Below are positions 1-8,900 of a stretch of 64,000 bases of DNA, one piece after another. The first letter of the stretch is position 1. The number at the start of each line of letters is the position of its first letter. The position numbers were made by a program, and so were the translations under genes. The stretch spans positions 1,674,001-1,738,000 of the forward strand of contig NZ_CP132336.1 in NCBI RefSeq assembly GCF_030758315.1, written 5' to 3'. The notes under the pieces are model-generated. The model saw only the letters and a list, made by a program, of their open reading frames with translations. It ran no database searches and was not told where the DNA came from. Origin of the DNA: Pararhizobium sp. IMCC3301. GTDB taxonomy: Bacteria > Pseudomonadota > Alphaproteobacteria > Rhizobiales > GCA-2746425.

Positions 1-137
1 GCCAGATGCCGGGCGATGATACTGCACAGGCAGGCCTGTCCTCTATCCAGGTAGCCGAGACCATCTATAGCGCCGCCAAAAACGGATCGACCGTCACAGT
101 TCCGTTAACCCCCCAGCACCAGGAGACAGGCCAATGA
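1..137 (+). CDS. Gfo/Idh/MocA oxidoreductase, C-terminal fragment (cut by window start)
   Basis: An open frame starting at base 3 runs to a TGA at 135-137 and encodes the last 44 residues of a protein. The stretch VAETIYSAAKNGSTVTVPL resembles the usual end of Gfo/Idh/MocA NAD(P)-dependent sugar or polyol dehydrogenases, where a final helix is followed by a short Val-Pro-Leu strand. The stop overlaps the ATG of the next gene (ATGA), so the two are translationally coupled, and the next gene is in the same family. Family assignment rests on this short tail only; the substrate cannot be given. Confidence 0.5.
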   Translation, partial: QMPGDDTAQAGLSSIQVAETIYSAAKNGSTVTVPLTPQHQETGQ

Positions 138-1186
138 CCGCCGCTATTCGGATCGCGTTGCTGGGCGTGCAACACTACCACGCCAACTTCTGGGCAAACG
201 CTATAAAGCAGAGCGACAATGCCGAATTAGCCGGGCTTTGGGATGCTGACCCTGACATCGCAGCGTCCTTTGCGGCGGAGCATGGCACCGAAATATGTCA
301 GGACCTGTCAGCGCTGCTGGATGCCTGTGAGGCGGTCGCCATCTGTTCCACCACTGTCGAACACAAGGCTTTGATAAAACAGGCCGCCGAAGCCGGCAAA
401 GCGATCCTGTGTGAAAAACCGCTCGGCATAACAGAGGCGGACGGGTTGGAAATCCGCGATGTTCTTCAGCGCACCGGCGCACTGTTCATGCAAAGCTTTC
501 CCAAGCGGTTCGATCCGGTCACGCAAGCCATCAAAGATTGTGTCGACAGCGGGGATCTGGGCCAGATCACAATGGTGCGGGTGCGCCATGGTCATAGTCA
601 CGGGCTCAACGAGGCATTCAAACGCGCCTGGTTCGTTGATCCGGCCAAATCAGGCGGCGGAACTCTGCTCGACGAAGGCGTCCATGCGGCGGATTTTCTT
701 CGACTGGTTTTCGGCGAGCCGGAGAGTGTTTCGGCGATGATTGCATCGGCGACTTTGAACCTGCCCGTTGAAGACACTGCTCTGGCAAGCTTCTTCTATG
801 CAAATGGCCTCATTGCAGAAGTCGCAACAAGCTGGTGCTTCGCCGCCGCCGACGCCTCAATCGAGGTTTACGGCACAAACGGCACTGTTCTGGTCAGCGG
901 TGTGGATATTGCATCCCGGCCGACACGCGAGCGCGATTTCATGCAGGTCTTTCGCCGGATTGGCACCGGGGGAGAGTGGCAAAGCCTTGATCTGGTCCCG
1001 CATTTCAAAACCGGTGTGTTTCATGAGCACGTTGCCTGGGCGTTTATCGATGCCTTGGCGCAAGGGCGTGCGATGCCAACCGGTGTCGATGATGGTTTGC
1101 GCGCTTTTGCCATGATCGACGCTGCCTATGATGCAGCGCGCACCGGCGTCCGCCAATCCATCAAATATCCCGAGGGTGCGCAATGA
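134..1186 (+). CDS. Gfo/Idh/MocA family NAD(P)-dependent oxidoreductase
   Basis: A 350-residue dehydrogenase of the Gfo/Idh/MocA family, probably acting on a sugar, inositol or sugar acid in the cytoplasm. Visible family marks are the N-terminal Rossmann strand-turn (IALLGVQHYHA, without a textbook GxGxxG), the CEKPLG motif at residues 93-98 with the conserved Lys and Pro, and the DEGVHAADFL segment carrying the catalytic His. AGGAGA lies 8 bases before the ATG. It sits between another family member and glucokinase with 4-base overlaps at both ends, so it belongs to a carbohydrate catabolic operon. Substrate unknown. Confidence 0.85.
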   Translation: MTAAIRIALLGVQHYHANFWANAIKQSDNAELAGLWDADPDIAASFAAEHGTEICQDLSALLDACEAVAICSTTVEHKALIKQAAEAGKAILCEKPLGITEADGLEIRDVLQRTGALFMQSFPKRFDPVTQAIKDCVDSGDLGQITMVRVRHGHSHGLNEAFKRAWFVDPAKSGGGTLLDEGVHAADFLRLVFGEPESVSAMIASATLNLPVEDTALASFFYANGLIAEVATSWCFAAADASIEVYGTNGTVLVSGVDIASRPTRERDFMQVFRRIGTGGEWQSLDLVPHFKTGVFHEHVAWAFIDALAQGRAMPTGVDDGLRAFAMIDAAYDAARTGVRQSIKYPEGAQ

Positions 1187-2241
1187 CCCTCATGGCAGCC
1201 AGCGTGGTTGAGCAGGATCACGGTGACCCTGTGACTCACCTTGTCTGCGATCTTGGCGGCACCTCTTGTCGATTGGCCCTGGTGCAGCATGACAGCATGG
1301 TCCCGGAAACATGCATCAGCCTTGAGAACAATGGTTTCCAAAGCTTCGACGCCCTGCTGGCTCACTATCTCCAGGATTTTGCCGCATCGTGTCAGCTCTC
1401 TTGTGTCGTGATTGCGCTGGCAGCCCCGATCACGGGCGATTGCGTTGCGTTGACCAACCGGGACTGGACATTGGACCGAAACGTGATCTCCCATATCTGC
1501 GGTGGTGCCGCCGTGTTCCTGATTAACGATTTTGAGGCCCTCGGCCATGCTTTGAACCGGCCTGCTGATCTGTCGCAGCGCGCAATTACGCCAGATATTG
1601 CCAAAGGCGAGGCCCAGACCCGGGTCATTCTGGGTGCCGGAACGGGCTTCAACAGCGCAGCCTGCACAGCCTCGGGCGAAATTATCCGTTCCGAGACCGG
1701 CCACACAACGCTTGCTGTGGAAACGGATATCGACAGAGATCTGCAACACCAAATGTCAGACCGTTTTGGCCGCTGCTCGCAGGAGCGGATATTGTCCGGC
1801 GTCGGGCTTGTTGCGCTCTATCACTTAATTTGCGAACGCAAAGGACAGAGCGCACAATTTGAAGGCAGCTACGCCATCGTCCGCTCCGGGGCGGCTGGAG
1901 ACGATCCTTGCGCAGAACAGGCCTGCAACGAATTCGCCCGCATTCTGGGGCGCACTGCAGGTGATCTGGCGCTGACTTTCATGGCCTATGGCGGCGTTTT
2001 TCTGAATGGCGGCGTTACCCGCGCTCTTGCTCCGTTTCTGACGTCTTATGACGGCCCGTTTGGCGTCGCGTTCCGCAACAAGGGCCGCATGGCCGAGCAG
2101 ATGAAACAATTCCCGGTCTACCTCATTCTGGACGATCATGCGGCTTTGTCTGGCTGCATGGACTGGCTTGTCAGGAATGCAGCGAAAACCCTGGAACAAA
2201 GCCGATCAAATCACACATCACTCATAGAAGGGGCTCTTTGA
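1183..2241 (+). CDS. glk: glucokinase
   Basis: ATP-dependent glucokinase of the bacterial Glk (PF02685) type, 352 residues, phosphorylating glucose to glucose-6-phosphate in the cytoplasm. The phosphate-binding CDLGGTSCRLAL strand is at residues 23-34, followed by TNRDW, LINDFEALGHAL, the adenosine-binding LGAGTGFNSA, SETGH and ERILSGVGL, all in family order. The length is slightly above the usual 320-340 because of an N-terminal extension; an internal start is possible. It overlaps the upstream oxidoreductase by 4 bases and the downstream DUF3604 gene by 4, so it is part of a sugar operon rather than the distant zwf cluster. It may phosphorylate a sugar released by that operon. Confidence 0.88.
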   Translation: MTLMAASVVEQDHGDPVTHLVCDLGGTSCRLALVQHDSMVPETCISLENNGFQSFDALLAHYLQDFAASCQLSCVVIALAAPITGDCVALTNRDWTLDRNVISHICGGAAVFLINDFEALGHALNRPADLSQRAITPDIAKGEAQTRVILGAGTGFNSAACTASGEIIRSETGHTTLAVETDIDRDLQHQMSDRFGRCSQERILSGVGLVALYHLICERKGQSAQFEGSYAIVRSGAAGDDPCAEQACNEFARILGRTAGDLALTFMAYGGVFLNGGVTRALAPFLTSYDGPFGVAFRNKGRMAEQMKQFPVYLILDDHAALSGCMDWLVRNAAKTLEQSRSNHTSLIEGAL

Positions 2242-3791
2242 TGCCGACGGAACGCCTCCCCGAACGCCTGATGCCGCTTGCCGCAAAGTTCGGCGTGCAG
2301 GCATATTATGGTGATATTCACAATCATTGCGCCATTTCCTATGGCCATGGCAGTCTTGAAGGGGCGTTGGAAAATGCGCGCCAGCAACTCGACTTCGTGT
2401 CCGTCACGGGACACGCCTATTGGCCGGATATGCCTGTCGACGATCCCAGCGTGGCGCATATTGTCGCATTTCATGTGGAAGGGTTCGCGCGTCTGAAGCA
2501 GCTCTGGCCGGGCCATTTTGCAACTTTGAAAAAATACCATGACGCAGGAAAATTTACGGTTTTTCCAGGCTATGAGATGCACTCCTGCGCCCATGGCGAC
2601 TACACGATTGTCCTGAGGGAACTTGACAATCAGGCGATGCCAATGGCTGACACACCGGCCGAGTTGTTGGCCGCGCTCCGGCAGGAATTTGGCGATGCCG
2701 CATTCGCATTCCCCCACCACATTGGCTATCGAACGGGTGCGCGGGGCATCAATTGGCAGTCCTTCAACGAAGAACTATCGCCTGTTCTGGAACTGATTTC
2801 GATGCATGGATGTTCGGAAAGTTCATTGGTTGAGCGGCCGTTCCTGCACTCCATGGGACCGTGCGATGGGGTCAACACGGTGCATAATGGCTGGAACCGG
2901 GGGCATGTGTTCGGTGTCATCGGCAACACGGATCATCACAGCGGACATCCGGGATCATACGGCCACGGACGGGGGGCGGTCTATGCGCCTGAAAACACAA
3001 GTGCCACAATTTGGGGGGCCATACATGCCCGCCATTGCAATGCGCTGACGGGTGATAATTGTCATCTGTTTGGCATGCTCGACGGCACCATGCAGGGCGG
3101 TTTTGTATCTCCGACAGCCAACGCGATGCTGGATGTGGAAGCCATTGGCGGCAGTGCCATCGACTTTATTGACGTGGTCAAAAATGGACATGTTATCCAG
3201 CGCATTACTCCGGCGGTAACGCCAAGCCCCGTTGATAGCGATGCAAGCGGCATTGAAAGCCTGCTGACGTTGGAACTGGGTTGGGGTTCGCGTGGCACTC
3301 ATCAGGACTGGATCGGATCCCTGGCCCTGGAGGGGGGCGAAATCCTTTCGCTGGAGCCTCGTCTGCGCGGACCGGAAGTTGTATCCCCGACGGAGGGCAA
3401 AGCGCGGGTTCAAAGGCAAAATGTCCTCACTCGTGAGGGTAACCGAGTTCAGTTTGATGTTCGGTCCTATTCCAACCCCAACAATTCCACCCCATCGACC
3501 CAATCCTTCTGTTGTCGCGTCCGCCTCTCCGCTGACGCAATCATTCGGGCAGAGTTCGGCGATGTTCACATTGAAGTTCCCGCTGAGCGGCTGGCCATGG
3601 GCGCGTTATCAGGAAACCTCGGCGCGATAGATACGCCAGCATTCCGCTTCCATCCGCTTATCAGGCCAGAACAGTGGCAATGGCACGGCCGCTTGGCCGC
3701 CGGCCCGCTGAAACAGGGCGATTGGGTGAGTTTGAGAATGCGGCAGCTCAACGGACAATGGGTCTGGAGCAGCGCATTTTTCTGCCGGTAA
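2238..3791 (+). CDS. DUF3604 family PHP-like metal-dependent protein
   Basis: A 517-residue protein of the DUF3604 group, related to PHP-domain metallohydrolases. The metal-ligand pattern is clear: YYGDIHNHCAISYGHGS near residue 23, FPGYEMH in the middle, FPHHIGY, ELISMHGCSESS, and GNTDHHSGHPG followed by the family's AVYA and ALTGDN segments. The enzyme activity of this family is not established; a phosphoesterase or lyase acting on a carbohydrate derivative would suit the operon, but that is inference. It is the last gene of the operon, overlapping glk by 4 bases, and ends 50 bases from the convergent pbpC. Confidence 0.8.
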   Translation: MMPTERLPERLMPLAAKFGVQAYYGDIHNHCAISYGHGSLEGALENARQQLDFVSVTGHAYWPDMPVDDPSVAHIVAFHVEGFARLKQLWPGHFATLKKYHDAGKFTVFPGYEMHSCAHGDYTIVLRELDNQAMPMADTPAELLAALRQEFGDAAFAFPHHIGYRTGARGINWQSFNEELSPVLELISMHGCSESSLVERPFLHSMGPCDGVNTVHNGWNRGHVFGVIGNTDHHSGHPGSYGHGRGAVYAPENTSATIWGAIHARHCNALTGDNCHLFGMLDGTMQGGFVSPTANAMLDVEAIGGSAIDFIDVVKNGHVIQRITPAVTPSPVDSDASGIESLLTLELGWGSRGTHQDWIGSLALEGGEILSLEPRLRGPEVVSPTEGKARVQRQNVLTREGNRVQFDVRSYSNPNNSTPSTQSFCCRVRLSADAIIRAEFGDVHIEVPAERLAMGALSGNLGAIDTPAFRFHPLIRPEQWQWHGRLAAGPLKQGDWVSLRMRQLNGQWVWSSAFFCR

Positions 3792-3841
3792 CACAGTTTC
3801 CTGTTCCGCAAACCGCAATACCCGAAGGCCTTCATTCAACG

Positions 3842-5914
3842 TCATTGCATCAGGCGAATATTGACCTGATCTGTTCGGCCTTTTGAATCAATCACTGTCA
3901 GCGTGGAAAAGCCCGGACCGGAAGGACGGAAAAAGCTTTCCCGGCGCAAAGCACGACTGGCAACCGGGCGGCCATCGGCCAGCCAGGTGAACGGCGCGGC
4001 TCCGCCACGAACTTTCAGCGCCACTGATCCATCGCCCTGCATTTGCAGGTCCGTATCAGCCTGGGGAAATGCAATGACCGGGCGGGGCGAGGCGACTTCC
4101 GCACTAGGCCCCGACACCCTGCCGAACCGTTGCAAATGGGATGGCAGATCGGCATTTGCCGTCAGAACAGCGCTGTTCAACGCCGGATGTGGACTGGTGC
4201 CGAGCCGCGCGAACACATCCAGAAAAATCGGCAGGGCGGTCGTCGCCCCGGTAATATATCCGGCCGGTGCATTGTCAGGCCGACCGACCCAGATACCAAC
4301 CACATGACGTCCGTCAAAGCCAATGGTCCAGGCATCTCTGTAGCCGTAGGATGTCCCGGTCTTGTAGACCAGATTTCCGCGCTTCGGATTGCGCCCCTGC
4401 GGCTCATACAGCATCGATTTCATCAGCAGATCCGAGGCCGCTGCGCTGAGCACCCGGCCGGCAGATCCTTGCGGCTCCATCTGCGGGCGGATCTGCAGGT
4501 CAAGTGCCGCCCCGTATCGGGCAATCGCGCCATAGAGACGAACAAGTTCTTCCAGCGTCAAGCCGACGCCGCCAAGTCCCATCGCCAGCCCCGGCTGCGC
4601 GTCTTCGGCAAAGCGCGGCGTGGCACCAGCCCGTCGCAACCGGCTGGACAACCGGCGCGGGCTGATTTTATCGAGCACTGCGATGGCCGGTATGTTGAGA
4701 GACAGTTTCAGCGCTTCGGAAATGGTCATTGTGCCATAAAATCCGGTATTGAAATTTTCCGGAGCGTAGTCGGAAAACGCCACTGGCCGGTCCTCGATCA
4801 GCGTATTGGGATGGGCAATGCCTGCCTCGAATGCGAGACCGTAAATCAGCGGTTTGAGCGTAGAACCGGGCGAGCGGACCGCGCGGATCATATTGATATA
4901 GGCGGCGGCATTTCCAGACAGCAGTCCCGGTCCACCGACCGAAGCACGGATCGCGCCGCTCTGGTGATCAACCACTAGCGCAGCGATGGAAAATCCGCGG
5001 CCAAGGCCGGCGCTGCGCTGTGTGATATGTTTTTCCAGTGAGGCCTGCAGCGCAAAATCGATACTTGTTTGAATGATCAATCCCGCATCATCAGCCGACT
5101 GCAGTTCTTCGGCAAGATGCGGAGCTAGCATCGGAAACGGTTGTCGCCGGTCGGGAATAGCTGCGCCGGACGCCCGCTCGGCATCCTCGTTGGAGATAAG
5201 CCCATCGGCTGCCAGCCGCTCCAGAACACGGTTGCGCGCCTTGCGCGCAGCCTCTGCGAAACGATCCGGCCGACGTGTCTCGGGTGCCTGCGGCAAGGCA
5301 ATCAACAAGGCAATTTCCGCCAGATTAAGCCAGCCCGGTTCCTTGCCGAAATAGGCCCAGCTGGCAGCTCTGACCCCTTCCAGATTGCCGCCATAAGGCG
5401 CATGATTGAGATAGAGTGTGAGAATTTCCTGCTTGCTGAGCCTGACCTCCAGCCGCCGGGCCTGCACGATCTGCCGGATTTTGCCGGTCATGGTCCGGGT
5501 GGTGTCATCACTCAGCAGCCGGGCGAGTTGCATTGACAGGGTCGACGCACCGGAAATCACCCGCCCATTCGCCAGCAACTGCCACAGCGCGCGCAGCATC
5601 GCTCGTCTATCGACCCCGTCATGCTCAAAAAAGCGCTGATCTTCATAGGCAAGCAAAAACGACACCAGACGAGAATCTACCTCATTCAATTTCACCGGAA
5701 TGCGCCAATATCCACCCGCAGTCGTAAACGGGCGTAACAATTCACCATTCGCCGCCACGACAGTCACGGATTGCGGTTGCTCAACGACCAGCGCCGGTGT
5801 TGCGCGGGCAATCCGATGCAGGACTTGCAGCCCTGTGAGACCGCCTGACAACAGCAGCAGTCCCAGAAGCGCCGGGATCAGCAGGCACAGACGCTGTTTC
5901 ATAGTCAGGTTCAC
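3842..5914 (-). CDS. pbpC: penicillin-binding protein 1C (bifunctional peptidoglycan glycosyltransferase/transpeptidase-like)
   Basis: Class A-type PBP1C, 690 residues, anchored in the inner membrane by one N-terminal helix (about residues 9-30). The glycosyltransferase-51 domain shows the catalytic EDQRFFEHDG (Glu91) and STLSMQLARLL. The transpeptidase domain carries SxxK (Ser351-Lys354, STLK), SLN at 405-407 and KTG at 518-520. The last 90 residues form the BiPBP_C domain usual for PbpC. It lies directly downstream of the alpha-2-macroglobulin gene with a 15-base gap, the conserved yfhM-pbpC pairing in which periplasmic protease trapping is coupled to wall repair. Start ATG at 5914; an alternative ATG lies four codons in. 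Confidence 0.95.
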   Translation of the reverse strand: MNLTMKQRLCLLIPALLGLLLLSGGLTGLQVLHRIARATPALVVEQPQSVTVVAANGELLRPFTTAGGYWRIPVKLNEVDSRLVSFLLAYEDQRFFEHDGVDRRAMLRALWQLLANGRVISGASTLSMQLARLLSDDTTRTMTGKIRQIVQARRLEVRLSKQEILTLYLNHAPYGGNLEGVRAASWAYFGKEPGWLNLAEIALLIALPQAPETRRPDRFAEAARKARNRVLERLAADGLISNEDAERASGAAIPDRRQPFPMLAPHLAEELQSADDAGLIIQTSIDFALQASLEKHITQRSAGLGRGFSIAALVVDHQSGAIRASVGGPGLLSGNAAAYINMIRAVRSPGSTLKPLIYGLAFEAGIAHPNTLIEDRPVAFSDYAPENFNTGFYGTMTISEALKLSLNIPAIAVLDKISPRRLSSRLRRAGATPRFAEDAQPGLAMGLGGVGLTLEELVRLYGAIARYGAALDLQIRPQMEPQGSAGRVLSAAASDLLMKSMLYEPQGRNPKRGNLVYKTGTSYGYRDAWTIGFDGRHVVGIWVGRPDNAPAGYITGATTALPIFLDVFARLGTSPHPALNSAVLTANADLPSHLQRFGRVSGPSAEVASPRPVIAFPQADTDLQMQGDGSVALKVRGGAAPFTWLADGRPVASRALRRESFFRPSGPGFSTLTVIDSKGRTDQVNIRLMQ

Positions 5915-5929
5915 GCTGTTGGTCCCGGA

Positions 5930-8900
5930 CTATTGCAACGGACCGGCAATGCTGATGCTGGAGGACTCAGTCATCCCGAATATTTCCGGCTCATACATGT
6001 CTTCCACATAACTCGGCGGCAGTGTGAACTCGCCGGGCGAAATCGCCCGCACCTGATAGGCAAAACTCCAGACATTCGACCCGTCTGTGACCGGCAGATT
6101 GTCCAGCGCCTTGCCATCAAAACCCGCCACGAACCGGTCATCCAGAAACGCCGAATAGGCTGGAACCCCGGTGCTTGGCAGCCAGTTCAGCCCGGTATTC
6201 GCACTTTGCAGAAGCGCCGGATTATCGATTTCAAAACCGGCAGGCAGGGGATCGACCAGCAGCAATTGGTCGGCCCGGGCAACCATCTGGCGCACTGTCA
6301 GAACCACAACCAGACGGTCATTCTGCGCCAGCATTTCCAGCTCTGCCGGCGAGCCATCACGGTTGAAGAAAGCCCGCGTGACAATAAATCCGTTGCTTCG
6401 GGCAGCCGCCGAGGCTTTCGGTACGCCACGCGTCTCGATGCGCAGTGGCAGGCTGCGGTTCATCAAATTACGAACCACGATCTCGCCCCTTGCCAGCGCA
6501 TCCTCATCAAACCTGAAAGACAGAACACCACTTCCAGCGGGTTCTTTTTCATAGGGAATTCCGGCCAGGCTGACCTCGGCCTGCAAAGACCCTTCGGTGT
6601 TCGCAACAGCACCGGAAGCCATCAGCAGCCATGCCATTTCCTGCGTGCTCAGATAGCTGTTCTGGCGCCGGTCTTCGCTGACCGCTTCAGCCAGTTCCGT
6701 CAGATCAATCTGCTCCAGGCCGCTTTCCGCAATCAGCACCATGATCGCCGCACCATCGCGCATATTCGAGCCATAGTCGCGCGGTCCGGGGCGGTACCGT
6801 CCCATGGATCGGCGGGCCATATAAGTGGACTTTGCCGCTTCGAACGCCGAGATGGCGCGGGCCTTTTCGCCAGAAAGTGCCAGACCCGCCGCCAGTTGCG
6901 CTTGTGCCATCGGGGTTGAAAACGCTGTGAACTTGGCATCGGCAAAATAGCGCAGATCGCCCAGCGTCGCTTCGCCATTGCGCGCTAGCACATAGAGCGC
7001 ATAGGCCATCGGATTGGCATCGGCATCAATATTGCTGTCAAACGACAATTTGTTTTTCAGATTGTTGATGGCCTGTTCAAAGGCTGTGTCCGGCACGTCA
7101 AAGCCGGCCTCGCGGGCTCTGGTCAGAAAGTCGCTGACATAGGCATCGAGCCATAAATCCCGGCTCCAGGAACTGTCCCACATACCGAATGAACCGGCGC
7201 TGTTCTGGTAACTCACCAGACGGGTGATGGCCTCTTCGATGGTCTTCCTGTCTTCGGCTGACAGTTCCTTCCCTGCCAGCAGCGGCAGTGCCCGGCTGGT
7301 GGTCTGTTCCGAGCAGCGATAGGCATAGCGCTCCAGCATGGCGTATAGCGCCGCCGGATTCAACGCCGCCCGCGCCCCAAGTGCCAAAGCGAGGCTCCCG
7401 GTTCCCGGAACATACGGCGCCAGAACAGCAGAATCGATAGTGAAGGAATCTCCTTCCGCACCATCGCGTGACAGGATCACGGTTTCGGCGTTCGAAACCG
7501 GCTGAGTATTTGCCCGCAGCGGCAGGACCAGATCCTTCAACACCACCTGGCCATCCGGTCCAGTCAGGCTGATTTGCAGTTCAGCATCCCCCGCCTGCGA
7601 TGCGCTCAGCGGCACAAGTTGTCGGGCGCTCCCACCAGCATCCAGCGTGATACGACTGCGTGCAGGCTCGCCTGGCTGCAGTTCCGCAGAGGTGGTCACA
7701 GCCAGCTCATAATCGCCTGCAGGACCATCGGTATTGTCAAACTGGATGAGCAGCCGCGAGCGGTCTCCCGGTGCCAGAAACCGCGGCAAGGTGGTGGTCA
7801 TCACCACCGGGTCGCGGACAATCACATCAGCGCTTGCACTGCCCAGCTTCACATCACTCCAGGCCACTGCCATCAGTTTCAAGGTGCCGTTGAACTGCGG
7901 CACATCGAAGGACACGATTGCCTCGCCATTTTCATCCAGATCAACCATGCCGGAATACAGCGAGACGGGCTTTTCCGCCGGAGGGTTGCCTTCCATGGCA
8001 AGTCCCGCTGCTGCCGCATCACCGCCGACGCGAAGCCGTCCGGCTGTCCCCGACAGACCATCGATCAATCGGCCATAAAGATCGCGCAGCACCGCCCCGA
8101 GCTGGCGCTTTGAAAAATACCATTTTTCCGGTTGCGGAGGGGTGTAGCGGGTCAGATTCAAGATACCCAGATCCACCGCGGATATGACAATATGTGCGCT
8201 GCCAGCATTGGTCCCGATCACCTTCACCGGAACCTGCAATGTGGTGCGGGGGCGGATTTTCTCCGGCAGGTCCATGGTCACTGCAAGGGTGCGTGGTTCG
8301 GGATTGATACCAAGCCATTCCACCCCGATCGACCGGGTTGGCAACTGCCCGTTGGCCAGGTCCATCGGATAATACAACGTGGCCAGAACATAGGCCCCGG
8401 CACCCCAGTCGCCGCCTACCGGCACATCGAAACTCTGCTCGCCTGCGCTGATGTCGAATTGATAGTGCGCCAGAAGCGCCTCATTGGCGACCAGCAGTTG
8501 CAGCTTGCCGGGCCGCTCGGCGTTGAGCCGCACCTTGGCAACATCACCGTCCGCATAGCTGTCCCGGTCCAGCCCGACCTGCAGCGCATCCGGCGTATCA
8601 AATGCCGATTTCTCGACATACCAGCCAGCATAAAAATCCAGACTCGCAACCGCGTTCCCGGCAGATACTTCCAGACGGTAAGATCCCCATTCCACATCGA
8701 CATCAAGCCGCGTCAGCCGGTCCGCCGCCATGGCCAGCGTTCCACTTGCCACACGCTCTGTTCGCGTGACCGGCTCCCAGCCCCATTGACCATTGGATTT
8801 GCGGTACCACTGATAGGACCTGATGATGCGCTTCAATTCATAACTGGCATTTTCAGTGGCGATCTGCTGTCCCGCTTCATCCAGCGCAACCAGTTGGAAC

